64,000 bases of DNA from Porites lutea. Lineage: Eukaryota; Cnidaria; Anthozoa; Scleractinia; Poritidae. The stretch covers positions 2,777,485 to 2,841,484 of the forward strand of contig NC_133210.1 in NCBI RefSeq assembly GCF_958299795.1. The letters are read 5' to 3'. Position numbers and translations under genes: made by a program. Each line of letters opens with the position of its first letter. Position 1 is the first letter of the stretch. Under the pieces are notes generated by a model that did not search any database, had not been told where the DNA came from, and worked only from the letters and a program-made list of their open reading frames with translations. Below are positions 36,140 to 45,610 of the stretch, one piece after another.

Positions 36140-39100
36140 GTCACAATTTCCTGATTTTGAGTTGACTTGGTGAAAAAATTTTTCTTAGCATGGCCGGACA
36201 ATTGTTGTCGAAGGCCTTTTGAAATCAAAGTCATTAGCAGTTTCTGAGGAGTACGTCTACTGGATCGACGTGACAGAAAACTCAATTAAAAGAGCAAATA
36301 AAACAGTTGGCCATCCCCTAAAGACTATCTCCATTATAAGGAAAAATGTTGGAACTGGAAACATAATAAGTCTCAAGCTGGTACACTGGGACATACAGAA
36401 AGGTAAATACCTTTCACACATTTTTTTTTGGTTTCAAAAATTATTCAGGGATGTGGGGAAGTGTCCAAAGATTTTTTTATTACTCTAAGCAGAAGGAACT
36501 GACGTTTTTCAACTCGACTGTGTTAGGTTTAGGTTTTTTTCTTGAAGTTATTAGCTTAGACTTTTGCGATTTTGAAAACTAGTGAGTGTTTTTAAGTTCC
36601 TGGCTTAGGATTTGGCTATTTTCATAGAATACTGCTCAGTTAAGTGTTTTTTACAACAGATTTTGTGGGAAGCGATGCATGCACGACACGGAAATATTGT
36701 TCACATTTCTGCTTTCCTGACCCAAGCGTCCACCTTTTTCGCTGTGAATGTCCTGACAACACAACAGCTGTTGGAGTGAAATACTGGAACAGGACATGTG
36801 TCTGTCCGAGAGGTCAATTCATGGACGTGAATGGATACTGTACGTACGGTAAGGTATAATTACCCTGATCATTTTTCCCAATCAACATATTTAATCAAGA
36901 GATCCTATTATGATCTCTTGATTTAATACAGTTTTCCTCGATCTATCTTACACAACTGACTTAAAATTGAGAAATATTACACCACTAACATCGCCATGGT
37001 ACAATAACATTGCAAAGGTACAGTTACATGACACTATACGCTCTATTCAGATTCCAGAGGCACTGTCTGTATTCTTAGTCGCTGCTGGGCCGGGTTCTTC
37101 AAAGCAGGGTTAAGATAACCTGGGGTTAGTGCCAAATTTGAGTTTAGGTATGGAAGCTTAAAAAGCAAAGTCAGTTTTATTCTTTTTGGCCGCAATTTGA
37201 TGATTGGATGCTCTAAAAAGAATAGAGAAAATTATCCGGGAAACTGCTTTTGAACAAGAGAAAGAGAAACCCAGGTTAAAATTTAACCCTGGGTTGGCGC
37301 TAATCGTCGTTCGAACAACTGGGCCCTGTGTAAATAACCAACTGGTTGTCTCCTGCCAAATTCGTATAAGTAACCACAAACTCATGGTTGAAACTGGAAG
37401 ATATAATCAAACGCCCCACAACAATAGATTCTGCCCTGTTTGTAACTCTGGTATTATTGAAGACGAATTTCATTTAATTTTCTCTTGCATTGTTGAAAGT
37501 ATTCGATCCCAAGGGAAAAATTCTACAATCAAATCCAACCGAATTTTGTCGATTTTATTGAGCTATCTTGCACAGAATTAATAATTTAATTGATGAATTC
37601 ACAGAATTTTTCTGTAAATTCACATTTGTTGAAATTTTTTTCATTATTTAATGATTTACGTAATCATTTTTTTATCAAATCATTATGATGACACTTTGAT
37701 TGACCATTGTAATTATTGCATTGTATTATCATTAGTATAAATTGTAACTTTATCTAAATAGAGCTTTTGCAATACTGTAACTACATATAGTCATGCAAAT
37801 AAAGCATATGTTGTTGTTGTTAATCTGTTATGCCCTATTTTCTCAATATATATTCGACTGAAGTGCTAACTGCACTTCCTCCGCTAAAATTTACCTTTTC
37901 CTAGACAAACCAAATAGCAATTTATTGTTACGAGTGTCTTTCCTTCAGGCAAAAAACATTGAATGGTTATTTTAATGTCTTAAAAGACAGTTTAGCAGAA
38001 AAAAAACACACCCATTATATGAAGCTAAAAGTCTAAAATATAAATTATGATGAGCTTCTACCATAATTTGAGAAAAGGTCCTTGAAATAATTCTTGTCGG
38101 CAAGGCAAGAATAATATCTTATTTCGTTAACCAGAGTAGTATAGTAGTGACGTTTTATACCCTTAATTGTGGTTAGATAACGTAATAGCTTTTTTTCCTT
38201 TTTCGCATGAATGAATTACGGTGGAATTTCATGAAGATAATGTCACGTGCTATTTTTATGTGGTTTAACCTGTTTGACGTGTTTTTTTAGTTATTTTTAG
38301 GTCCAGGAATGTCTAACTTTTTTTGCTTGACAAAAAATACGAGAAACATCCGTGTCATACTACTAACCAGTGTTAGTCAGACTTATATCCCTAACTGTTT
38401 TTGATTTTGAAAGTTGATGCCCCTTGGAATGTTGTTGCAACTCCACTGAATAACACAGTGATAAAACTGACTTGGCTGCGACCAAAAGTTTCCAGATCAG
38501 ACCAAATGGTGAGTAAACATTGATTGCAAGAGTTAGATTAGTTACATAAAAAACATTCTTCAGCATAATCGTCTTATGATGGTACAGCAGTTCACGAGAG
38601 CTTATCTACTCGTCTTATTCATGACTAAAATTGCCATACTTGAAACAAACTGAAAATTAACAAAGAACAGCAGAAAAAATACTAAAAAGTTACGCAGGGT
38701 TCAATTTAATGAAAGTTTTACAAGTGTAATTTACCAGTGTAGCCGTTGTTTTCAGAGCTAAAACAATAGTAAACATGTAAATTTCACTTGTAAGGGTTTT
38801 TTTAAAATAAACTGACACCAGGGACTGTTTTCTCTCAAATCGCCCCATATATTATCTCCAGGGATTCACCATCCAAATGCCTCTTTCACTGTAAAAAATA
38901 AAAATGTTAGTAGGAATTGACAGTTAAGATGCAGAAAGGTCAATAATTGGAGATATCTACCTGGAGTTTTGAAAACCGGGTTGCCTGAAATCTTAAGTCA
39001 AGTCCAGCACATTGCAGGCAATCTTTTAAAACTTAATTTGCTTAAAGCCCTGATACTTTTAGTGTAAAAATAACAATCTCGCTCTTCAGGACTAACCACC

Positions 39101-42100
39101 CTCACCTCTTAACCATGGGCTTCAAATAACTTCCTGGAAGTGACAGAAATCAGTGCAAATTCCAGGAAATTTGCACGAGGGGGGCAACAGTCCGTCCCGT
39201 AGGGACGGGCTGTTGCCCCCGTTGGCCCAGATAATATTTTTTGAGGGGGGCTTCCGTCAAACTAAGTGTCATGTTGTTGCACAGACACAGGGCTATCATC
39301 TGGTATGCATTTGGGGTAGCCTGGTTAAATTCCAGGGGGGTGGGGTTGTTGTAAAGACTATGCTTTGTGCTAGAGTGCAGATTCGCTGGGTTTTTGTACC
39401 TGGGCTTACCCCTGTCCTTCAAAGCCCAATGTCTCCCTCAAATTATGGGGGGGTTGTGTCTGGCTGGGTGTCATGTTGTTGCAAAGACACAGGGCTATCA
39501 TCTGGTATGCATTTGGGGTAGCCTGGTTAAATTCCAGGGGGGTGGGGTTGTTGTAAAGACTATGCTTTGTGCTAGAGGGCGGATTCGCTGAGTTTTTGTA
39601 CCGGGGCTACCCCTGTCTTTCAAAGCTCAATGTCTCCCTCAAATTAAGGGGGGGTTGTGTCTGGCTGGGTGTCATGTTGTTGCAAAGACACAGGGCTATC
39701 ATCTGGTATGCATTTGGAGTAGCCTGGTTAAATTCCAGGGGGGTGGGGTTGTTGTAAAGACTATACTTTGTGCTAGAGTGCAGATTCGCTGGGTTTTTGT
39801 ACCTGGGCTTACCCCTGTCTTTCAAAGCTCAATGTCTCCCTCAAATTAAGGGGGGGTTGTGTCTGGCTGGGTGTCATGTTGTTGCACAGACACAGGGCTA
39901 TCATCTGGTATGCATTTGGGGTAGCCTGGTTAAATTCCAGGGGGGTGGGGTTGTTGTAAAGTTTATGCTTTGTGCTAGAGGGCGGATTCGCTGAGTTTTT
40001 GTACCGGGGCTACCCCTGTCTTTCAAAGGTCAATGTCTCACTCAAATTAAGGGGGGGGTTGTGTCTGGCTGGGTGCCATGTTGTTGCACAGACACGGGGC
40101 TATCGTCTGGTATGCATTTGGGGTAGCCTGGTTAAATTCCAGGGGAGTGGGGTTGTTGTAAAGTTTGATGTGTTTTTGCACTCTTATGCAGTTTGTTTGT
40201 GCTGTTTGCATGCAAGCAATGACCCACCCTGTTGATAATGTTCCTAGTCAGCAAGCAGTTGAACTGCTGGTTTCAGGACTTGGTATTGTTGAGCAGTGTT
40301 GGCTTAGATTGTTTTTGGGAGACCAGCTTCAATTAAAAATGGGGTGAACTGGGGAATTGGCTTTGCAATCGGTGACACCGACACTAAAAATTGCTTCTTA
40401 AAATGCCTTATTTTCCAGATTAATGAGGAAAACTTCACTTTTGTTACTTTCAAGACAGATGATTCTATCAAATGGAAGCTCATGTATTCAATAATTTCTT
40501 TTTGAGGTGAGATTTTACTTTTCAAGTAACAAGGGCCATCAAATTAACAATCAGTGTGAGAGACTGACATTTTTTAGTAGCCCGGTTTTCAAAAAACCAG
40601 GTATATATTAAAAGGGAATTAGTGGGATTCCGGACTCCTTCAGCTGACTTTCAGATTCTAAAGCCCAGGATTCCAGATTCCACAAGCAAAAATTTCCTGA
40701 TTCCAGATTCTGCAAGCAAAAATGTCACGGACTCCGGAATCTGGGTTCCCTTTAGGCTGCATTCATTATGTATACCACAGGAGGGAAAAGGGGGGGTTGT
40801 AAAAATTTCTGAAGGTAGGAAGAAGGGATGCCAATTTTTTCTAAAGCAATTGATAAACCACTTCACAAGTAAATTTTCTCATTTTCTAGTTCAATGAAGG
40901 ATGTCTTTATTACTGTGATGCACTAAACTGCAATGTCCTTTACTTTGTGCAGTAACCAACCAGCTCAATATCTTTTAGCACCAGGCCCCGGTTGTTCAAA
41001 CGTTGGATAGCGCTATCCACCGGATAAATCACTATCCAGCCGATAAGTATTACGGAAATCAATTACGCTATCCGCTGGATAGTGATTTATCCGCTGGATA
41101 GCGCTATCCAACGTTTGAACAACCGGGGCCGGTCGTATAGCTTTTCATCTCCTGGCTTTTTCTTTGTTTGGCTTCTTTTCACTTGGGCTTGTTCTTTGCT
41201 AACCTTAGTTCCCTTACCTATCTAGGGATAACTGCATTTTATTATTGGATCTATAAGCTGCCACATAGCCCTGATATGAAATTCCTCCACAACCCCCCCC
41301 CCCCCCCCGCCACGCTTGCAGTATACATAATAAATGATGCAGCCTTATATGGGGTGGTCCAAAAACACGGTACCGTGATAAATATAAAATGTCGGCGAGC
41401 AAATTTTTATGTTCAGACTTTTACACTGGATAGTTTTGTTATGTCGGTATTCTGCCAACAACATCAAAGCTTTATCATTATTCTCAGCAGGACAGCCATC
41501 AGGATTCGCCGCTTTTGCTTAATTACTAAAACAACTATTTGTACCATTTCATTCATCCAGATGTTCTACATTTTCCGTGGGAACTATCCAGAAGGAGTAA
41601 GACGCTGGCCTTTTGATCGTACCTCCTCCACAAGCTTTATTATTGGCCATTTGAAAAGCTCTATTAAATACATGTTTGCTGTTTCACATGGAATACAAGG
41701 GCATAAAAGTTTAACAGCAGATATAAAAATTCTAAGCTATGGTACGTGTATTCATTACACGTTCAGTTGTATTATAATTTGAAGATTATATGCACTAGAT
41801 CACAGCGGTCGTTAGAGAAGCGCTATTGTATATAGGATGGATCGTTACACATGATATCTCGTATCTACATCTCGGTCTAGTTTTTCCCTTATTTTTGCGC
41901 CTCGACTATAACACCAGCAGCCAGGTATTACAACCAATGACAACTTCCTGTAGTTCCTAGGTTCTCCGAAGTTCAACTGCGCAAAAAGACGATTGAAATC
42001 CTGCTGAAAACGCGGTTAACCTTTTAGAAAGGACAGACGGTGACATTTCTGCTGAAAATCTTCGATCTATCAGCCTAGCCCTTGGGCGTTCTCCCTTGCC

Positions 42101-43950
42101 CCTTTGTCCGCGCGAAGTCTGGGAAAGAGCAGGGTCTCTCGGTGACGTCACAGTCATAGTAGAGTCTAGGGCCGGGTTATTCGAAGCTGAGTTAAGATAA
42201 CCCAGGGTTAGTGCGAAATTTGAACTCAGATATGAGAGATTAAAAATTAGATTCAGTTTAATTCTCTTTGCCTTCAATTTGATGATTGGATACTCTAAAA
42301 AGAACAGAGAAAATCATTCAAGAGAGCGCCTTTCATAAAAAGAAAAAGAAACCCGGGTTAAAATTTAACCCCGGGTTAGCGCTAACCGGCGTTCGAACAA
42401 CTGGGCCCTGAGGAACGCCTAGGGACTAGGCTGTCTATCTACGGTATGTAATTGAGCGCCCGGGAAACATTTTAGTTTGGAAAATTGACAGCTGAATTGA
42501 TTCTATATAACATGACGCTAAAAAGATGACTAGTAACGTAACCATTGAATTTACATTCGACCAACGTGATGATACGAACAAATTTTTAAGGTCCAACGGT
42601 AGTGATATTTACCAGGTTTCACTGTAATTGCGGGCTTACTTGGTTGGAAAAGGGTCGTGATTTCCATAACGAAATTCCTCAATGTTGAACTATTATTTAC
42701 CTGACAGAATTAATTCCTCCCTCCAAACGACCACTGTCAACTTCCTCAGAGGCTTCATCGTCGCATGCTCCCATTACTGAACCAAAATCTTCGACCAAGC
42801 CACGACAATCGTCATCAGTATCATCTTTATCAACAGTCTCCCAACCGGTAACCACTAACCCAAGAACATCTCAATCTACAGTTACCAAACGACCGTCAAC
42901 TTCGTTGACGATATCTTCTACACAGCGATCACCATCTTCGGGTCATTCCCAGTTAATTTCTTCATCTGCAACTGCTACTACATCTCGTGACAAGCCACCA
43001 CTATCTTCAGAGGCGTCATCTTTTTCCACATCCCCACAAGAGGTGCCAACTAACTCATCGCAATCAGCGTCTTCAGGACCCTCCGAGTCTACGCCCGCTT
43101 CACCGTCAAATCCCTTACCACTGCTTCAGAAAAACAAGAGGTTTCCATACTGGACAATCGGTGCCGCCGGCGGTGGTATCCTCCTTGTCATAATCGTGAT
43201 TACGATCATCTTCCTTGTTCGTAGGTACAAATGTCGTACTACAGAAGGCGAGGCGATCGATGCTTCAGCAACTCTTCCTCTCAGAGACCATCTAGAAGGA
43301 GTGGATTATGATGATGAAGGTGGGTTCAGGTCTGGGTTAATTCCCGCAGGTAGAAATGATGGATATGATTAGCGGAAATACAGAGGCATTTAGTTGCATG
43401 CAGATCAAACTGTTCATCTACAGCCTCCTCCTCAGGCGCTTCGTTTTTCTCATCGTAGAGGCGAGCGCGAAACGCGAGTGACTGGTGATGAACCGCAAGG
43501 GACCATGGGAAGGGCAGAGACGGTTGCGCGCACATTTTCATCAAGAGAGAGAGACACGTCTGGGTACGAGGCAGGTTCATCCGTTTCCTTTGCTCGAAAA
43601 TCTGTGAGCGATTGTGATATATTTGTGATATGATCGAGTACTAGATGCACGCGGCGGAGCCGCTAGCAGCGAGTTTTGGTGGCGTCCGCACAACCTCGCT
43701 GCTCGTGGCTTCCCCGCATAATATATCGCATATCGCACTAGCTCACAGATTTTCGCGCAAAAGAGAGACTGCTCTCAGTCTAGGTCCTGCGTGAGCTTTC
43801 AAGCACTTTTCATTTTGACTCTAATTCAAATTTTATCCCAAATGATAGACCTTTTTTTATATCTGACAACTTTTTTTTCTTTCCTTTGTAGAAATTGACA
43901 CTTCCGGGAATGAAAGGTTCTTGCCACAGCTTGAAGTTTCAGATGAATAA
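18848..43950 (+). CDS. YWTD propeller-EGF-FN3 single-pass receptor, gene 3 (753 aa, complete)
   Basis: Exons: 18848-19081, 19640-19721, 27041-27235, 27599-27782, 28662-28878, 36189-36402, 36660-36848, 38414-38508, 41561-41741, 42708-43319, 43892-43950; together 2262 nt. All introns are GT-AG with the same phases as gene 2. Exon 1 is a close copy of the gene 2 signal-peptide exon but lacks 14 codons that in gene 2 contain the RLKR motif; SRKRYSR is kept. Domains: YWTD propeller (RLYWAD, NIYWLV, MYWFSS, KIYWTQ, YVYWID), EGF-like (KYCSHFCFPDP, FRCECP), FN3 (DAPWNVVATPLNN, then the RWPFDRTSS exon), a longer Ser/Thr stalk of about 145 residues, KRFPYWTIG, transmembrane helix, FLVRRYKCR, and the tail FLPQLEVSDE from exon 11. 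Introns 2 (7.3 kb), 5 (7.3 kb) and 8 (3.1 kb) are swollen by mobile elements. Reading past the exon 10 donor would give an alternative C-terminus ending at 43372. Confidence 0.85.
20018..20353. mobile_element. MITE with poly-G/poly-C ends
   Basis: A GGGGGGGGGGTACT end at the left is mirrored by AGTACCCCCCCCC at the right. The interior repeats CCCTATCCTAGAGTA several times in direct orientation. It has no coding content. It is in intron 2 of gene 3. Confidence 0.65.
20504..20545. repeat. short palindrome with CTAGCCTGCGA ends
   Basis: CTAGCCTGCGAACAG and CGGTCGCAGGCTAG form the arms of a 42-bp imperfect palindrome, sharing terminal sequence with the MITEs at 1808 and 9329. Confidence 0.6.
20970..21490 (+). 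mobile_element. Penelope-like retroelement fragment (reverse transcriptase part), broken
   Basis: The + strand encodes stretches such as LILKENSFAFNGKLYLQTH, TAMGTKTAVSSANIF and, further on, words resembling FLDTVVYKGTR. From memory these match the reverse transcriptase of cnidarian Penelope-like elements. It is a broken, partial copy in intron 2 of gene 3. Confidence 0.65.
22280..22460 (+). mobile_element. possible Penelope-like terminal segment
   Basis: The stretch CTGAAGATGACTACCGCACA ... GGTTGTCGAAACGTCAGTCA has the hairpin-flanked 'GAAGATG...CGAAACGTC' pattern I associate with the terminal regions of Penelope-like elements in corals. No domain is encoded. It may belong to the fragment at 20970-21490. 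Confidence 0.4.
22564..23420. mobile_element. PIF/Harbinger-like non-autonomous element, copy 1
   Basis: The ends are TGCACCTATCAATGTAA at the left and TTACATTGATAGGTGCA at the right, flanked on both sides by TTA (22561-22563 and 23421-23423). A 3-bp TTA duplication fits the TWA preference of PIF/Harbinger. G-rich and C-rich stretches lie just inside the ends. The same termini and target are found at 34081-34873. Confidence 0.7.
24136..26159. other. AT-rich intronic DNA of receptor gene 3
   Basis: No exon, RNA gene or bounded repeat was recognised. The stretch is AT-rich with scattered TTTTGATGAC- and CACGTAA-like words and no long open frame. Confidence 0.5.
26160..26436. mobile_element. 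MITE, CATATGAAAGGGG family, copy 1
   Basis: CATATGAAAGGGGCGGGAAT at the left is mirrored by CCCCGCCCCTTTCATAT at the right. The interior (CCTTAAAGGAGACTAATCTG, CATAAAAGAGACCTTTACGG) matches the copies at 27904 and 44578. Confidence 0.75.
27904..28207. mobile_element. MITE, CATATGAAAGGGG family, copy 2
   Basis: The ends GGGGGGGACTCCGCAAGTGA and CCCCTTTCATATGCGGAGTA are inverted. The interior CCCCTAAAGGAGACCGATCT is shared with the copy at 44578 at high identity, so these two are the youngest pair of the family here. It lies in intron 4 of gene 3. Confidence 0.8.
28320..28600. repeat. (GTGGCA)n-like minisatellite
   Basis: Degenerate GTGGCAGTGGCAGTG units fill about 280 bp in intron 4 of gene 3 just upstream of exon 5. 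Open frames across it on the minus strand give only low-complexity Pro/Leu or Thr/Ala strings and are not genes. Confidence 0.85.
32325..33086 (+). mobile_element. composite retroposon: LINE-derived 5' part plus tRNA-derived SINE, (GAATT)n tail
   Basis: The first part carries LINE-like words (DIVKQFNEYFINIGPNLG, then TWEEIPTEIKTLSYHKFKKA). From about 32705 it becomes a tRNA-derived SINE: an A-box-like CAGTGGTGAGAGCACTCGCC, a B-box GGGTTTGAATCCTGG, and the conserved-looking TGTGGGTTGAGTTTGTTGTT. It ends with AATAATAAAATTGAATTGAA. The insertion is within the LINE at the codons for RSVLEY. Whether the two parts arrived together is not known. Confidence 0.65.
33812..35333 (+). mobile_element. Penelope-like retroelement fragment with GIY-YIG endonuclease, broken
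   Basis: The + strand encodes FNVIYLIQCRLCNLQYIGET, a GIY-YIG endonuclease signature of Penelope-like elements, interrupted by the PIF-like element at 34081-34873. Near its right end is CCTGATGAAGACTGGTATTG ... CAGTCGAAATATCG, a terminal pattern of this class. GTCAAGAAGACTTTA at 33812 and TAAAGTCTTCTTGAC near 35316 are inverted ends. It is a partial, broken copy. Confidence 0.65.
34081..34873. mobile_element. PIF/Harbinger-like non-autonomous element, copy 2
   Basis: The ends TGCACCTATCAATGTAAA and TTTACATTGATAGGTGCA are flanked by TTA on both sides (34078-34080, 34874-34876), as in the copy at 22564-23420. Long G and C runs lie next to the ends. It carries no recognisable transposase. It inserted inside the endonuclease part of the Penelope-like fragment. 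Confidence 0.75.
36055..36139. repeat. (ATT)n microsatellite, LINE tail
   Basis: About 85 bp of uninterrupted TTA/ATT follow AATAAACGTTC, ending about 50 bp before exon 6 of gene 3. It is the expanded 3' tail of the LINE. Confidence 0.9.
37087..37326. mobile_element. MITE with GGGCCxGGTT ends, copy 1
   Basis: The left GGGCCGGGTTCTTCAAAGCA and the right TCGTTCGAACAACTGGGCCC are inverted repeats. AGGGTTAAGATAACCTGGGG and AAAATTTAACCCTGGGTTGG lie inside. It matches 42169-42408 closely. It lies in intron 7 of gene 3. Confidence 0.75.
37330..37830 (+). mobile_element. LINE 3' end with zinc-knuckle-like C-terminus
   Basis: The + strand reads RISNHKLMVETGRY and RFCPVCNSGIIEDEFHLIF, a Cys-x2-Cys...His...Cys segment typical of LINE polyprotein C-termini, followed by a 3' UTR ending GTCATGCAAATAAAGCATAT and (GTT)n. 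It is 5' truncated. The same 3' end occurs at 15590-15735 in gene 2. Confidence 0.75.
39230..40165. repeat. satellite-like array, about five units of 202 bp
   Basis: The anchor TCATGTTGTTGCAxAGACAC recurs at about 39269, 39471, 39672, 39874 and 40076, giving a period of 201-202 bp. Units share GGTAGCCTGGTTAAATTCCA and GCTAGAGxGCxGATTCGCTG. Identity looks high, suggesting recent expansion. Units 2 and 4 resemble each other in places where 1 and 3 agree, hinting at a higher-order dimer. The open frames through it repeat with the unit and are not genes. It is in intron 8 of gene 3. Confidence 0.9.
40984..41130. mobile_element. 147-bp palindromic MITE, GGCCCCGGTTGTTCAAACG ends
   Basis: GGCCCCGGTTGTTCAAACGT at the left and ACGTTTGAACAACCGGGGCC at the right are perfect inverted repeats. 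GGATAGCGCTATCC and ATCCGxxGGATAGTGATTTA motifs extend the pairing nearly to the centre. Confidence 0.85.
42169..42408. mobile_element. MITE with GGGCCxGGTT ends, copy 2
   Basis: GGGCCGGGTTATTCGAAGCT at the left is mirrored by GGCGTTCGAACAACTGGGCC at the right. The interior (ATTTGATGATTGGATACTCT) is nearly the same as in copy 1 at 37087. It lies in intron 9 of gene 3. Confidence 0.75.
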
Positions 43951-44377
43951 CCTAACTGACAATGATCAGTGAGTCCTATCCACAAAAATCGCCGAGATTG
44001 TACTCACAAATATCCGCGACATCTTGTCCTCATCGTATTCTTCAGTTTTGCGTCAACCGTTGTCATCCTACTGGTGCCTTTGCCGCTACCCTGTTAATAG
44101 GAAAACGTGGGCTAGTTTAATTTGCAAGAATGGAAAAGTTAAAACAAAAATTTCACTTTTGACATGAAAGAAGGACAACTTCAGAAAGTGATCATAATCA
44201 GGATTTTATGACTCTTATATCGATGGAGCTTCACCGGCCTGTTCCCGAGAAATTTGCGCGCCTTGCAGGTAGTCTGCTTGCGCCGTATGAAGACACAAAT
44301 GAACGGCTGTGTAGCAGACTACAGTTGCAGGAAATGAAATTTGCCTGTACTTGAAATTAATATTCATTTCTGCGACG

Positions 44378-44402
44378 AATAAATATGTACATTATAAATA
44401 AA
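44378..44402 (+). terminator. poly(A) signals of receptor gene 3
   Basis: AATAAA at 44378-44383 and 44397-44402 lie about 430 bp after the stop, in sequence shared with the 3' end of gene 2 (18074-18096). Confidence 0.65.
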
Positions 44403-44577
44403 TACTGACTCTGCTTTCTTGGCTTATAAGTTCTTCACGAGAAATCTCATCCCGTATCGCCTTGTTATAATTTTGTCGCGAGTGGCTCATAGCGGCCTGC
44501 AAACTCGGGTGGCCCTTATGAGTTTTGTCTATATCCTATGGTGCCGGCAATGACCTCGTCAAAGAGACAAACTTGGC

Positions 44578-44884
44578 CCGGGGGGGGGGACTCCGCATAT
44601 GAAAGGGGTGGGGATGCTCGTCGGAAATTTTGAATTAAACCCCTAAAGGAGACCGATCTGGGCGTGGCCCAAGCTTTTTTTGACCCCTAAAAAAGACCAT
44701 ATTAAAACACAGACAATGTATATATTTTTTATATTTTTCACGTGCATGGCCTAAGCGAGACCTTCACAGCTAGATATGATGGCGTTTTGCCCAGAACACC
44801 CTAAATGAGACCAAAATCCGAAATTTACACCCCTAAGCGAGACGACGAGCATCCCGACCCCTTTCATATGCAGAGTCCCCCCAA
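44578..44884. mobile_element. MITE, CATATGAAAGGGG family, copy 3
   Basis: The ends GGGACTCCGCATATGAAAGG and CCTTTCATATGCAGAGTCCC are inverted, and the interior matches the copy at 27904 almost throughout. It marks the boundary just after receptor gene 3. Confidence 0.8.
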
Positions 44885-45139
44885 CCCCTGGGAAACTTGA
44901 CCGGTTTTGTTTTTACTGTTTTTGTGGCCGTTTGGCGATCAAGAAATGCCTTTGATGATACGTTTCGACAACAAAAGAAGAACATTGAATCAATTTGGAC
45001 CAGTTGTACTGTTTCAAAATAAGAGCGTAAATTGAGATAAAAAGAACAATGGTTAGTGCGTCTCTGGCGGATCCAGGTTTTTAGCAGAAATAGCGGAGGG
45101 GGTTCGATGAAAGGGGGCCGCGACTCCCCTTTCAAGTCC

Positions 45140-45610
45140 TCGGAAACGCGATTTCCCCATTCTGAGGCAATTGGTTCAGTGCGACGGTGTATTAATTTTG
45201 TTTTTATTTATTTCAAAACAATGTATAATAAAACAATTATTAGAGAAAAGGCGGACTGCAAGCAGTCCACGGTATCAGCCTCGGCCTTCGGATAACACTT
45301 ACCTCGACCATGACAAGTTATTCCGGATATCACAAAAACCTCATCCAATAACTGTTTACAATGTTTATAATTACATATCTTGCTCGGCACACCTGGTTGG
45401 TGTTTTATCTAGTGTTTCATTAGGTATCAAGATCCATCCACCTGATCCAAATGGTCGTCATTTATTGGCTTTTGACTTCATGAATAATTGATTAAGCTAT
45501 GCTTTTCTAGGCCCTGATGAAGACTAGTTTTGTTTAGTCGAAATATTAGGCAAATACATTTGTAAATTATCAAACCTTAGCTGTCCGATCAGCCTTGCCT
45601 TCAATTTTAA
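45140..45610 (+). mobile_element. possible Penelope-like terminal remnant
   Basis: CCCTGATGAAGACTAGTTTT ... GTTTAGTCGAAATATT near 45512-45548 repeats the terminal pattern seen at about 35230-35270. The upstream frame gives no domain I recognise. Broken and tentative. Confidence 0.35.

Noticed and set aside
39230-40165. A CRISPR-like array
   Set aside because: Units are about 202 bp and directly adjacent, without short repeats alternating with unique spacers, and the genome is eukaryotic.
39150-40235. Several overlapping open frames of 60-120 codons on both strands
   Set aside because: They repeat with the 202-bp satellite unit and shift frame from unit to unit.
18848-43950. A ROS1-type receptor tyrosine kinase, suggested by YWTD plus FN3 exons
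   Set aside because: No kinase motif (glycine loop, HRD, DFG) was seen in any frame, and both complete genes close with a conserved short tail and stop soon after the membrane helix.
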